Program-made: the position numbers and the translations under genes
Notes under the pieces: model-generated
What the model saw: the letters and a program-made list of their open reading frames with translations, nothing else
What the model was told of the DNA's origin: nothing
Databases searched by the model: none
NCBI GenBank assembly: GCA_003506435.1
Contig: DOAQ01000008.1
Location: 34,644 to 98,643, forward strand
Direction of reading: 5' to 3'
Source of the DNA: Prolixibacteraceae bacterium
GTDB lineage: Bacteria > Bacteroidota > Bacteroidia > Bacteroidales > Prolixibacteraceae
Length of the DNA stretch: 64,000 nt
Shown here: positions 23,194 to 32,629 of the stretch, in pieces
Position numbering within the stretch: position 1 is the first letter of the stretch
Layout of the letters: every line of letters starts with the position of its first letter

Positions 23194-24528
23194 TTACTCC
23201 CAAAACCTTTCCCCTGAATAAAAATCCAGTGTCTTCCTCTTTATTTCAAGCTGAAGTTTGGCACGTAATACCTGGCTGGTCGTATTTGCATACCTGTTTT
23301 TCACCACGTAAAAATCAATCGCACTGATCAAGCCTTGTTCGAGTTTCTTTTCAGCAGTCTGGTAAGCCAGCAGATCAGCTTCTTTCTGTTTTTCATACTG
23401 AAGATATTCCTTTCCCAGAGCCTCCAGATCATTCAGGTTTTGCGACATTTCGAAATACAGTTTTTGCCGTTCGTTTTCCAACCGGGTTTTTGCAAGTTCA
23501 ATTTCCAGTTTGGCTTGTTTTATATTCGAACGGCTATTCCATTTGCTAAATACAGGTATGCTTACCGATGCTCCCAGATACTGACTTTTGTTGTTTTTAA
23601 ACTGGTAGCTAAACCCGATTACATCACCCATGTTGTCTTTGTATGTTTCAGAATATCCTGTGTTAATCGATCCTCCTGCATCGATTGTCGGATACAATTC
23701 AGAACGGCTGATGGAAAGTCCTTTTTCGCTGACTTTAAGCTGGCTGACAAACGATTGATAGTATGGTGACCATTCGGTGAAAGCTCCAAACAATTGTTCC
23801 CTTTCCGGAATATTCCCGCTGATGGATGGATAATTTTCTTCTTCAATATCCAGTTCCGGATTTCCGCTTAAATTCATACTTTGGCGAAGAGTGAGCGTGG
23901 CTGACTTTAAATTGTTTTCCATCTGTATCCTGCGAAGTTCCTCCATTTCAAGATTGGCCTTCATTTCAAGTAAATCCGATTTGGCCATCAATCCAACCGA
24001 AACCTGCTTTTCTGTTGCCTTCAGGTTTAGTTTTGAAGTTTCAACCTGTTCCCCGGCAATTTCAAGCATTCCTTTGTAGTAAACAACATCGAAATAGGCA
24101 TTCATTACGCTGAAAGCCAGGTCGTCGATTGCATTCAACCGGTTGTATTCCGAGGCTTTTTTTCTGAATTTTTCATACTGAATGCGGTTTTGCAGGCGGA
24201 ACCCGTCAAAAATGGTAACCGATGAGCTGATGCCGTAGGTATTATTAAAGAACCCGGTATTTACAATGTCGTTGGTGTTGGGGTCTACCGAACGTCCGAA
24301 ACTCAATCCGGCGCTTGATGAAGCGCTGACTCCCGGTAATAAATTTCGCTTCGCCTGGCTCAGGTTTTCCTTCGATATCTTTTCCTGAATTTCGTATTTC
24401 CTGAGATCGGTATTATTCTCAATGGCATACGAAATACATTGGTTCAGATTCCATTTCTGTTGAGCAACCAATGTATCCGTAGCCATAAAGACTGAAATGA
24501 AATAAACTATGACGGATCTAAAACTCAT
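23194..24528 (-). CDS. TolC-family outer-membrane efflux protein
   Basis: 444 residues with signal peptide MSFRSVIVYFISVFMATDTLVA (cleavage near 22). Two OEP repeats follow: long alpha-helical stretches (NDLRKYEIQEKISKENLSQA near 37-56; EIELAKTRLENERQKLYFEM near 330-350) flanking beta segments (GFFNNTYGISSSVTIFDGF; YLGASVSIPVFSKW). Length and layout fit TolC. First gene of the export operon, behind a sigma-54-type promoter and divergent from the sigma-54 activator at 24714. Confidence 0.92.
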   Translation of the reverse strand: MSFRSVIVYFISVFMATDTLVAQQKWNLNQCISYAIENNTDLRKYEIQEKISKENLSQAKRNLLPGVSASSSAGLSFGRSVDPNTNDIVNTGFFNNTYGISSSVTIFDGFRLQNRIQYEKFRKKASEYNRLNAIDDLAFSVMNAYFDVVYYKGMLEIAGEQVETSKLNLKATEKQVSVGLMAKSDLLEMKANLEMEELRRIQMENNLKSATLTLRQSMNLSGNPELDIEEENYPSISGNIPEREQLFGAFTEWSPYYQSFVSQLKVSEKGLSISRSELYPTIDAGGSINTGYSETYKDNMGDVIGFSYQFKNNKSQYLGASVSIPVFSKWNSRSNIKQAKLEIELAKTRLENERQKLYFEMSQNLNDLEALGKEYLQYEKQKEADLLAYQTAEKKLEQGLISAIDFYVVKNRYANTTSQVLRAKLQLEIKRKTLDFYSGERFWE

Positions 24529-24552
24529 ATTTGAAATATTTTAAAAGGGATG

Positions 24553-24568
24553 AGCCAGAATGATGCCA
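24553..24568 (-). promoter_or_regulatory. Sigma-54 (-24/-12) promoter of the export operon
   Basis: The minus strand reads TGGCATCATTCTGGCT, matching TGGCAC-N5-TTGCW except at two positions, with the essential GG and GC exactly ten bases apart. The -12 GC is about 26 bases before the tolC-like ATG. The divergently encoded NtrC-type activator supports it. Binding sites for the activator are not resolved, but the AT-rich 24570-24665 region is where they would lie. Confidence 0.65.
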
Positions 24569-24713
24569 TAAATGTAAAATACTGAAAATCAGAATCAATA
24601 TATTTACATGAAGTCCATGTCGTTAAAATAATTGACACAAATCTGTAAAATATTTTTACAATCTATTGACAAGCATCTCAGCCTCCTTTACATTTGAACA
24701 AAAAATACAGTCA

Positions 24714-26078
24714 ATGGCGAAAGGAAAAATTCTGATTGTTGATGATAACAAAAGCATAATCAGTACGCTGGAAATTTTACTGGCTCCTGAGTTCGATCTG
24801 GTAAAAGGAATTTCAAATCCGAACCAGATACCTGCCGAATTGCGGGCAACCGAATACAATCTGGTAATCCTTGATATGAATTTTCAGGCCGGGGTAAATA
24901 CCGGAAATGAAGGACTATACTGGCTGAGCCGAATCAAAGAATCGAACCCCGAAATGTCGGTGGTACTGATCACTGCATACAGCGATGTGGAGTTGGCAGT
25001 GAAAGCGCTAAAACAGGGAGCAACCGACTTCATGCCAAAACCCTGGGACAACAGCAAAATGCTTGCTACGCTCAAGTCGGCCATTCAACTGAATTTTTCG
25101 AGGAAGGAAGTCGGGCAACTGCGGCAAAAAGAAAAAATCCTCATGCAGGAATTGCAGGGCGAGCAAAAATTCATTATTGGTTCGTCGCCCCAGTTGATGA
25201 AGGTGATGAATATGGTCAGGAAGGTGGCAAATACGGAGGCCAATATTTTAATCACAGGTGAAAACGGAACAGGAAAAGAATTGATTGCCCGCGAAATTCA
25301 CCGGTTGTCGGCGCGAAGCAACGAGATCATGGTCAGTGTCGACATGGGGGCTATCAGCGAAACGCTGTTCGAAAGTGAATTGTTTGGTCATGTGAAAGGC
25401 GCTTTTACTGATGCACGGGAAAACCGCGCAGGTAAGTTTGAAACGGCAAACAAAGGCACCCTTTTCCTCGATGAGATTGGCAACTTGTCGTTCCATCTTC
25501 AGGCAAAACTGCTGGCTGCCATTCAAAACCGCGAGATCATGCGAGTTGGCTCCGACCGAAGCATTCCGGTTGACATCCGGCTGGTTTGTGCAACCAATAA
25601 AGATTTGCCGCAGATGGTCCGTGACGGACTGTTCCGCGAAGACCTGCTGTACCGCATCAATACCATTCAAATTGAGCTTCCTCCCTTGCGCGAACGGGGC
25701 AACGACATTTTGGTTCTGGCCGAATTTTTTCTGAAGAAATTTGCATCAAAATACGAGAAACACGGTCTGAAAATAAACTCTCCGGCACAGGATAAATTAC
25801 TGAATTACCAGTGGGCGGGCAACATCCGCGAGTTACAGCACACGATTGAAAAGGCCGTTATTCTGAGTGATTCGCAGGTGCTGAAACCGGAAGATCTTTT
25901 CCTGCGCCCGGTAACTTCCGGAAAGATCGGTGATACACAACTCTCCCTCGAAGAGATGGAAAAACGGATGATCATGCAAACCATTGACAAAACAGCCGGG
26001 AATATGAGTTTAGCTGCTGACCAGTTGGGAATTACGCGCCAAACCCTTTACAACAAAATTAAAAAGTACGGAATATGA
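24714..26078 (+). CDS. Sigma-54-dependent response regulator (NtrC/AtoC type)
   Basis: 454 residues from ATG at 24714; an in-frame TTG at 24666 is rejected because MAKGKILIVDDNKS is the normal receiver start. Receiver domain 1-120 with acidic pair near 10-11, phospho-acceptor Asp54 in LVILDMNF and Lys in MPKPWD. AAA+ domain from about 150: Walker A GENGTGKE, sigma-54 contact loop GAFTDA (variant of GAFTGA) and Walker B GTLFLDEIGN, plus the arginine-finger region. C-terminal Fis-type helix-turn-helix (NMSLAADQLGITRQTLYNKI). Activates the divergent efflux operon by inference. The stop overlaps the kinase start by 4 bases (ATGA). Confidence 0.93.
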   Translation: MAKGKILIVDDNKSIISTLEILLAPEFDLVKGISNPNQIPAELRATEYNLVILDMNFQAGVNTGNEGLYWLSRIKESNPEMSVVLITAYSDVELAVKALKQGATDFMPKPWDNSKMLATLKSAIQLNFSRKEVGQLRQKEKILMQELQGEQKFIIGSSPQLMKVMNMVRKVANTEANILITGENGTGKELIAREIHRLSARSNEIMVSVDMGAISETLFESELFGHVKGAFTDARENRAGKFETANKGTLFLDEIGNLSFHLQAKLLAAIQNREIMRVGSDRSIPVDIRLVCATNKDLPQMVRDGLFREDLLYRINTIQIELPPLRERGNDILVLAEFFLKKFASKYEKHGLKINSPAQDKLLNYQWAGNIRELQHTIEKAVILSDSQVLKPEDLFLRPVTSGKIGDTQLSLEEMEKRMIMQTIDKTAGNMSLAADQLGITRQTLYNKIKKYGI

Positions 26079-27427
26079 TCAGTAAAAACCTGTATGTCCA
26101 GATTCTTTTCAGGGTCGCCATTTTGGTTGGTTTTAGCTTGTTGGGAGGATGGATGCTTTTCGGACTGAAATGGTATTTTCTTTCAATAGCCATGTTTTTG
26201 GGCGTTATTTTCATTTCCGGAAACCTGATCTATTTTTTAAATTCGACCAACCGGCGGTTGTATTATTTTTTCGATGCTATCCGCAACGATGACTCGACTC
26301 TTTCTTTTCCGGAGAAAACAAATGATAAAACGTTTGTCGATCTCAATAAAAGTCTGAATAAAGTAAACCGGCAAATTCAGCAGATAAAAATTGAAAACCG
26401 CCTTCAGGAACAATATTTTCAGGCATTGCTCGAACATGCCGCCACCGGCATATTAACCTTCGACCAGAAAGGTTTTGTACTGCATTCGAACGCGTCGGCA
26501 CGCAAGCTTTTCGGGCTCGAAATCCTGACCCACCTCAACCAGTTGGAAAAGGTCGACCGGCGTCTTTTCCAGATTGTAAAAAACATCCGGTCGTCAGAAC
26601 AGCGGCTGGTCACCCTGAACAATGAACGCGGGAATATTCAGCTTCTTATAAAAGCAAATTTGCTGATCTCGAATCAAAAGGAACTGACCCTGATTTCGGT
26701 TCAGGATATAAAAAATGAATTGGATGAAAAAGAGCTCGATTCGTGGCTGAAACTCATCCGGGTGCTGATGCACGAAATCATGAACTCAATTACGCCTATC
26801 ACTTCGTTGTCGGAAAGTTTGGCCGGATATTTTTATACCGATGGCGAAGTAAAATCTCCTTCGGAAATCGACGAGAAGATTATCGCCACAACGATTCGCG
26901 GGCTTGATATCATTCGTGAACAAGGCAGGGGGTTGATTACATTCGTTGATTCGTACCGCAAATTGACGCGACTGCCCAAACCGGAGAAAAAACTGTTCGC
27001 GGCAAAAGACCTGATTGAAAACATTCGTATTCTCTCCGGTTCGTTTGAAAACGCGTCGAATATTGATATCTCACACGATGTATCGCCCGACAACCTGGAA
27101 ATTTTGGCTGATGAAAAAATGATTTCGCAGGTGCTGATCAACCTGGTAAAAAATGCATTTCAGGCAAATGCAGGAAACCCAAAAGCAAAGGTTAGATTGA
27201 TTGCCGGGATGAACAAAAATAACCGCCCTGAAATTTGTGTGGTTGATAACGGACCGGGCATTCCCGACGATATAATTGACGAAATTTTCGTGCCTTTTTT
27301 CACCACCCGCGAAAATGGCTCCGGCATTGGATTGAGCATCTCGCGCCAAATCATGCGCCTGCACGGTGGCAGCCTGAAAGTAAAATCGGTTCCGGGAAAA
27401 GAGACAGTATTTTGTTTGGGGTTTTGA
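26075..27427 (+). CDS. Sensor histidine kinase, NtrY-like
   Basis: 450 residues. Two close N-terminal membrane helices (about 10-30 and 33-55) with almost no periplasmic loop, so the signal is probably sensed in the membrane or cytoplasm. A PAS-like segment follows (about 115-215, ALLEHAATGILTFDQKGFVL). The phospho-acceptor box is VLMHEIMNSITPI near 228-240, and the ATP-binding motifs are N (LINLVKNAFQANA), G1 (VVDNGPGIP) and G2 (GSGIGLSISRQIM). Translationally coupled to the regulator (4-base overlap) and therefore its cognate kinase. Confidence 0.92.
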   Translation: MISKNLYVQILFRVAILVGFSLLGGWMLFGLKWYFLSIAMFLGVIFISGNLIYFLNSTNRRLYYFFDAIRNDDSTLSFPEKTNDKTFVDLNKSLNKVNRQIQQIKIENRLQEQYFQALLEHAATGILTFDQKGFVLHSNASARKLFGLEILTHLNQLEKVDRRLFQIVKNIRSSEQRLVTLNNERGNIQLLIKANLLISNQKELTLISVQDIKNELDEKELDSWLKLIRVLMHEIMNSITPITSLSESLAGYFYTDGEVKSPSEIDEKIIATTIRGLDIIREQGRGLITFVDSYRKLTRLPKPEKKLFAAKDLIENIRILSGSFENASNIDISHDVSPDNLEILADEKMISQVLINLVKNAFQANAGNPKAKVRLIAGMNKNNRPEICVVDNGPGIPDDIIDEIFVPFFTTRENGSGIGLSISRQIMRLHGGSLKVKSVPGKETVFCLGF

Positions 27428-27446
27428 GTTTCAAACGACCATAAAA

Positions 27447-27474
27447 AAGCCGCCTCAAATGCATGAGACGGCTT
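27447..27474. terminator. Bidirectional terminator between convergent genes
   Basis: AAGCCGCCTCA (27447-27457) and TGAGACGGCTT (27464-27474) pair with one mismatch. The stem is flanked by A-run on the left and T/A-run on the right, so it can stop transcripts from both the kinase gene and the T9SS protein gene. Confidence 0.8.
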
Positions 27475-27498
27475 TAAAAAATTAAAATCGATTGTGAT

Positions 27499-30400
27499 CT
27501 ATTGCTTTACAATAATTTGTTTAACAGATGTTCTCGTGTTGTCGGCAACATCGGTAACCCTTAGTATGTAACTACCGGGGTGTAGGTTTACCTGGTTCAG
27601 TTTAAGATTTGTCTTTCCATTTATGAACATTACATTTTGTTTGTTCATGATAACCTGACCGGTAATATTGTGTAATTCAATCCGGGCTTCCTTGTTTCCA
27701 TAGTTGTCGATAGAAATAGTGATCTCTCTGTTAACGACCGGATTTGGATAAACAGACAGGTTAAATTCACCTGAATCCAAGGAAGAGTTGATTGTTGCAC
27801 TTTTGTTTTTGTTCTCTTTCGTGCTTTCAGAGTCATCTTCTTCGTTGTCATCATCATCGAAACAGTTTCCGTTTTTGTAAGTATGAATCACTATCTGTCC
27901 ATTCCCAATCGGATTCGATGCTCTGGAAACATCTGCATTTCCATTCTGATTGTCATATAACACGTTTCCGGAATTGTCCCACACAATCAGTCTGAAATAG
28001 TCAGTTCCATTGTTTGATGTTATTCTGCCATCAATAATGGATACGATGAAGTTGTATCCGGCAACATCGTTCACTTTGGCTTTACCTTTCAATATTGCCT
28101 GATCATTATTTACAACAAGCCATTCAGCCGAAGTCGATTTAACTTTGAATTTGGGATTTTTAAAATCAAACTCAAATTGACCGTTTAATGATCCATTTTT
28201 CTCATATTTTGCTTCAAAACCATAATTGGCTTTTCCTGTTGCTGATAAATTAGCGCTCAACGAACCTGCCGGACTATTTATGTAGCCCCCACCGGTAACA
28301 AATCCGTTACATGGGTTGTAAATTACAACATAACTAAATTCGTCGATATCAATTACACCACAGGCATCTTCAATTGTCAGGGAAACATTGTAAAGTCCGG
28401 CTGAAGAATAAACATGATTACCCGAAATCCCGGTGCCGCTAATGATTCCGGAATCAAATGATCCGTCGCCCCAGTTCCATGTTGCCGAAACAAGATTATT
28501 GTCTCCATGCGTTGCTGAAGCAAATACAGCATCACTCAACAATACCAACGGCGATACAGTTAAATTCTGAATGACAGGTGCATTGTTGGTTACTTCAACA
28601 GTTTGTGTACCAGTAGTAACATTGCCGTTTACATCGGTAACGGTCCAGGTGACAGTTGTTACTCCGACATTGAAAAATGCGGGTGCATCGTTTGTAATCG
28701 AAGCAATACTGCAATTGTCGGAACCCAAAGCTTCACCAACATTTACCACAGCGCCGCACACACCGTCATCATTAAGCTGGGTAATATTTGCCGGAACGGT
28801 AAGCGCCGGAGCAATATTATCCTGAACTGTAACTATCGCAGTCGCAGCCGAAACATTTCCATGTGTGTCGGTTACAGTCAATGTTATTTGATTTGCACCA
28901 ACATTGCTACAATCGAAAGTATTTTTCGAAAGTACCAGCGAGGCTATACCGCATGCATCATTTGATCCATTGTCAATTTGTTCCGGAGTAATGGTAGTTT
29001 GTCCGTTTCCATCCAACTGGACAGTAATGTCATGAGCTATTGCGTTTGGTGCAATTAAGTCATTCACTGTAACCTTGGCAGTACCGGCAGAAGAATTTCC
29101 ATTTATATCTGTAACGGTTAGGGTTACAATATTTTCACCTACATTCGGGCAGTCAAATGAACTTATATCCAAACTTAAGGATTCAATACCACAATTGTCA
29201 GTTGATCCATTGTTAACATCGTTTGCCGAAATTAATACTTCTCCATTTCCATTTAACTGTACAGTAATGTCCTTTGTTGTTACAACCGGCAACACATTAT
29301 CGGTTAAGTTAATAGTAATTAAAGCTTCGGCTGTAACATCAATGTTACAATCCTGGTTAGTTCCTCCATATTCAACCACATATCCGGTAATGTTGCCCCC
29401 GGCGTTGTTTGGATAGTCGTTCCAAACTCCACTGGCGTAGAAATGCGCGTAATCTTCTCCACTTCCACAATCATTTGGTTCGCCGCTGTACCAGTTGGCA
29501 AAGTTTCCGTTAATTCCGGGAGCAGTATTTGCTGAACACCAGCCAGTTTTAAATTGATTCGAGAAATGTGTCCCTGCTTCCGGTCCGGTTACCCATTTCC
29601 AAATGCCTTCCGTTTCGCTGTCGGAACCTCCGATCCAGCCTGAGCCCTGCAGTTTGGCAGATGCAAATCCGTTTTCCGCAGATGATGTAATTGTTGCAAG
29701 ATATCCATGAAGTCCCTGGTAAGTTTTGGCTTCCGCTGCTATTTTCGCATCAACCCAGGTAATACCTGGAGCACTCACAAATTCATAGTAGTGACCGTTT
29801 CCTGAAAAAACAGTAGTTCCATCGTTTCTTTTTATGATATAGGAAAGAGTAACCGAATGGTTTGTATTAACCGACGGCGTATATGTATAAGTTCCGTTTC
29901 CGTTATCGGTAATTGTACCTGACGAAGGCTGACCAACAAAATCAACTTTCAGTGTTTGACCTGCAGGATCGCTATCGTTAGCAAGCAATTCAGCATTCGT
30001 GAAGGTGAAAGGTTGACACGATTCAGCATTAAATTCATCATCGTTAGCTTCAGGAACAGGTGCAGCAAGAACAGTTACAGTTGCAGTTGCCTGACTAATA
30101 TTTCCGGCTTTGTCTGTCACTGTCAGGGTTACAGTATTGTCACCGATATCAGTACATGAAAATTCAGTTTTCGAAACCGTAATATTTAAAATCTCACAAT
30201 TGTCCGTTGAACCATTGTTGATGTCTGATACCTGAATACTCGCGTAATTATTTATATTAAGTTGAATTGTAGCATCCTTTGCGATAGCAATCGGATTTAT
30301 CTTGTCAAATCCCAAATCGCAAATACATGTGGCTGAAAAGTTATTACTGGTTCCAACGCCTTGTCCCTGGCCTCCTGCAAGAACCGGTACACCATTCTGA

Positions 30401-32091
30401 TTGACACCACCTGAAAGTACTCCGTTTGGAGCCTGATCAGGATTCAATCCAAGAGTTCCTTCAATTGCATCGAAACAACCATCATTGTCACTGTCCGGAT
30501 CAAGATAATCGGCAAGCCCGTCATTGTCAGTGTCACAATAGGTATAAAAATCAGCGCCAAATACAAAATTAACCCAGTTTTCATAGGTCAGATAATCGAA
30601 CGATACACTTGAAAAAGTACCATTCATACGAACGATTGCATACCCTTCATTCCCTGTAATCTGGGTCGGTGAATTTTGTACCGTTGCTGTCGACCATAGT
30701 ATTTGAACCGGATTGCTGAAATTAATTGTAACCGGCAAACCTGAATTCCCAATAGATGAAAAAACCAATACCGGGTTTGTCATCGGACTGGCAAACGACA
30801 AGGTATTCTGACTTGGATAAATGTTCTGTATGGTTGGGTTTGCATTTGGAACATTATAGGAAGACGGGAAAATTCCGTGGTTATAAATATAGGATGTTGT
30901 ACTTACATTTACCGAAGAAGTATAAGTATAAGGAATTCCGTTGATAGTACCCGAAGCTGTTTTACCCGAAATAGTTGGAGGATTTGACCAATAGAAATTG
31001 GAAGTAGTACACTCACTAATATCAAGAATTCCATCGTTGTCGTCGTCAAGGTCACAGGCATTCGGCACACCATCTCCATCCGCATCGGCTCCTGAGACAG
31101 TAACAACTGCGGTCCCTGTTGAAGAATTCCCACTTAAATCGGTTACAGTAAGAGTAACCGTATTGTTACCAACGTCAGAACAGCTAAAGCTCGATTTATC
31201 AAGATTCATACTGGCAATTCCACAGGCATCGACTGATCCGTTATTAATTTGTTGAGGAGTAATTGATACAGAACCGGTCGCATCCAACTGAACAGTCAGG
31301 TTTTGAGTAACAACAGTTGGAGCCGATCCGTCAGGAACACCTGAATAAATACCGCCAGGGATACCTGTAAATCCATGAGTTACATTACTCCCCGGGAAAT
31401 CATTATCAATCACCTGTAACTGGGTGCTTTGATTAAATCCATACGGAACATTTATGGTAACATTAGTTGTTATTCCGGTTGAATAATCATAGGGTCCATA
31501 AGCAACATTGGCGCCTCCCGGGTCAAGAACCATCGAGAATTTACCATCGCCTGTAATTGAACCACAGGATTGATGGCTTACGGAAACGGTAATGGCCAGT
31601 TTATCATCTGTTGGATCACATTCTGTACCGTTATTATTTCCCGGCAAAGCAACTGAATTATTCCATCCGGTAACGGGAAATGAGGTACAAACCGGAGGAG
31701 GAGGAGGAGTAAAATTACCACTTCCGCTAACCAGCAAATACCAACATGCATTGGTTGAATAAGGCTGCACATTCAGCGCCGTTCCCAAAAACGGGGTGTG
31801 AACAACTGCATAGCTCCCTCGTGCATAATTTCCTGAAACCGCAAAAACAGTGGGGCTTAATGATTCAATGCTCCCTGCAAATTCCTGTTCAAGCGGATAA
31901 TTAACCCCATTGATATTAATACCGGAATTGGCAATTCCACAATCACTCAAACCGTGATAAGATTGTACATACCAGGTTAACGATCCATCAGTACTCTGAT
32001 TAACACGAATCTCCCAAACATGTGCATTTACAGTTTGAGACATGAAAAACATCAAAAAAATGGCAAAGCAATAATGTAAAAATTTTCTCAT
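27499..32091 (-). CDS. Large secreted T9SS protein with HYR-like repeats and a C-type lectin-like domain
   Basis: 1530 residues from ATG at 32091 (MRKFLHYCFAIFLMFFMSQT signal peptide); a TTG 39 bases earlier is rejected. Domains in order: a unique N-terminal region (about 25-255); an HYR-like repeat (257-337); two Asp-rich calcium-binding-type strings (DADGDGVPNACDLDDDNDG near 335 and DTDNDGLADYLDPDSDNDG near 518); a second HYR-like repeat (597-677). Next is a cadherin-like segment interrupted by a C-type lectin-like domain (762-908, with EPNDCGSGEDYAHF and WND). Three more HYR-like repeats (933-1170), a PKD-like domain (NWGDGSFDSG), a unique region, and the T9SS type A sorting domain (1440-1530, FNLSVYPNPV...GSYILRVTD) complete it. 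Probably a cell-surface adhesin; ligand unknown. Confidence 0.88.
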   Translation of the reverse strand: MRKFLHYCFAIFLMFFMSQTVNAHVWEIRVNQSTDGSLTWYVQSYHGLSDCGIANSGININGVNYPLEQEFAGSIESLSPTVFAVSGNYARGSYAVVHTPFLGTALNVQPYSTNACWYLLVSGSGNFTPPPPPVCTSFPVTGWNNSVALPGNNNGTECDPTDDKLAITVSVSHQSCGSITGDGKFSMVLDPGGANVAYGPYDYSTGITTNVTINVPYGFNQSTQLQVIDNDFPGSNVTHGFTGIPGGIYSGVPDGSAPTVVTQNLTVQLDATGSVSITPQQINNGSVDACGIASMNLDKSSFSCSDVGNNTVTLTVTDLSGNSSTGTAVVTVSGADADGDGVPNACDLDDDNDGILDISECTTSNFYWSNPPTISGKTASGTINGIPYTYTSSVNVSTTSYIYNHGIFPSSYNVPNANPTIQNIYPSQNTLSFASPMTNPVLVFSSIGNSGLPVTINFSNPVQILWSTATVQNSPTQITGNEGYAIVRMNGTFSSVSFDYLTYENWVNFVFGADFYTYCDTDNDGLADYLDPDSDNDGCFDAIEGTLGLNPDQAPNGVLSGGVNQNGVPVLAGGQGQGVGTSNNFSATCICDLGFDKINPIAIAKDATIQLNINNYASIQVSDINNGSTDNCEILNITVSKTEFSCTDIGDNTVTLTVTDKAGNISQATATVTVLAAPVPEANDDEFNAESCQPFTFTNAELLANDSDPAGQTLKVDFVGQPSSGTITDNGNGTYTYTPSVNTNHSVTLSYIIKRNDGTTVFSGNGHYYEFVSAPGITWVDAKIAAEAKTYQGLHGYLATITSSAENGFASAKLQGSGWIGGSDSETEGIWKWVTGPEAGTHFSNQFKTGWCSANTAPGINGNFANWYSGEPNDCGSGEDYAHFYASGVWNDYPNNAGGNITGYVVEYGGTNQDCNIDVTAEALITINLTDNVLPVVTTKDITVQLNGNGEVLISANDVNNGSTDNCGIESLSLDISSFDCPNVGENIVTLTVTDINGNSSAGTAKVTVNDLIAPNAIAHDITVQLDGNGQTTITPEQIDNGSNDACGIASLVLSKNTFDCSNVGANQITLTVTDTHGNVSAATAIVTVQDNIAPALTVPANITQLNDDGVCGAVVNVGEALGSDNCSIASITNDAPAFFNVGVTTVTWTVTDVNGNVTTGTQTVEVTNNAPVIQNLTVSPLVLLSDAVFASATHGDNNLVSATWNWGDGSFDSGIISGTGISGNHVYSSAGLYNVSLTIEDACGVIDIDEFSYVVIYNPCNGFVTGGGYINSPAGSLSANLSATGKANYGFEAKYEKNGSLNGQFEFDFKNPKFKVKSTSAEWLVVNNDQAILKGKAKVNDVAGYNFIVSIIDGRITSNNGTDYFRLIVWDNSGNVLYDNQNGNADVSRASNPIGNGQIVIHTYKNGNCFDDDDNEEDDSESTKENKNKSATINSSLDSGEFNLSVYPNPVVNREITISIDNYGNKEARIELHNITGQVIMNKQNVMFINGKTNLKLNQVNLHPGSYILRVTDVADNTRTSVKQIIVKQ

Positions 32092-32604
32092 ATTAAAATT
32101 TTTAAAATTAAACAACCTTGAAAAGGTCAAATCATAACTACATTTTATCCATACATTAGATTAGCGCATCTGGATTTACCTTTTATTTAAATCAAAAAAT
32201 AACAGGGAATCCAGCATCCAGAGTTCAGCTCAATATGAATGCAAATTACGACGTTCAATTTAAAATCAGTCTAAATAAGCATTATAAATAAGAGGCAAAT
32301 TAATATGCAGAATAAAAGATATTTACATCTTTTATTATTTCCTTGTTTAGAATACACCCCCTTTTCTGAGGGGTTTTACTAAATTTTTATAAATGAAAAA
32401 TGGATTGTGAACGTCAAATTTTGACCTCGGGAAGGCAACTATTAATAAAAAATAGCCAAATCGTTGTTGAAATCTGTCTTTATACATCGGCTGAACGGTG
32501 TAGCTTACTTTTTCCTGAAAAATAGCTGGCAGCGGACTTTAGCGAACGGAGGTATTTTACCTGATTTCGTGATTTAAAAATCGGCCATTCTTCACTCGTT
32601 TTTT
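32092..32604. other. Divergent intergenic region, no gene seen
   Basis: About 500 bases separate the T9SS adhesin (minus) from cysS (plus). It is AT-rich, with no coding potential. The only structure noted is a short ACCCC/GGGGT hairpin at 32356-32374. It must carry the adhesin promoter and leader, but no convincing TAnnTTTG box was found on the minus strand. Confidence 0.6.
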
Positions 32605-32612
32605 TACCTTTG
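32605..32612 (+). promoter_or_regulatory. TAnnTTTG -7 element of cysS
   Basis: TACCTTTG lies 17 bases before the ATG at 32630, giving a very short leader. No clear -33 box. Confidence 0.5.
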
Positions 32613-32629
32613 CAGAAATTTTTATACCG

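Noticed and set aside
24553..24568. Reading the -24/-12 match as a CRP or IHF site
   Set aside because: No dyad symmetry, whereas the GG-N10-GC arrangement and neighbouring NtrC-type gene fit sigma-54.
28571..31255. Several plus-strand frames of 60-120 codons opposite the T9SS adhesin
   Set aside because: They are antisense shadows of a repetitive coding sequence; the minus-strand reading has clear domains end to end.
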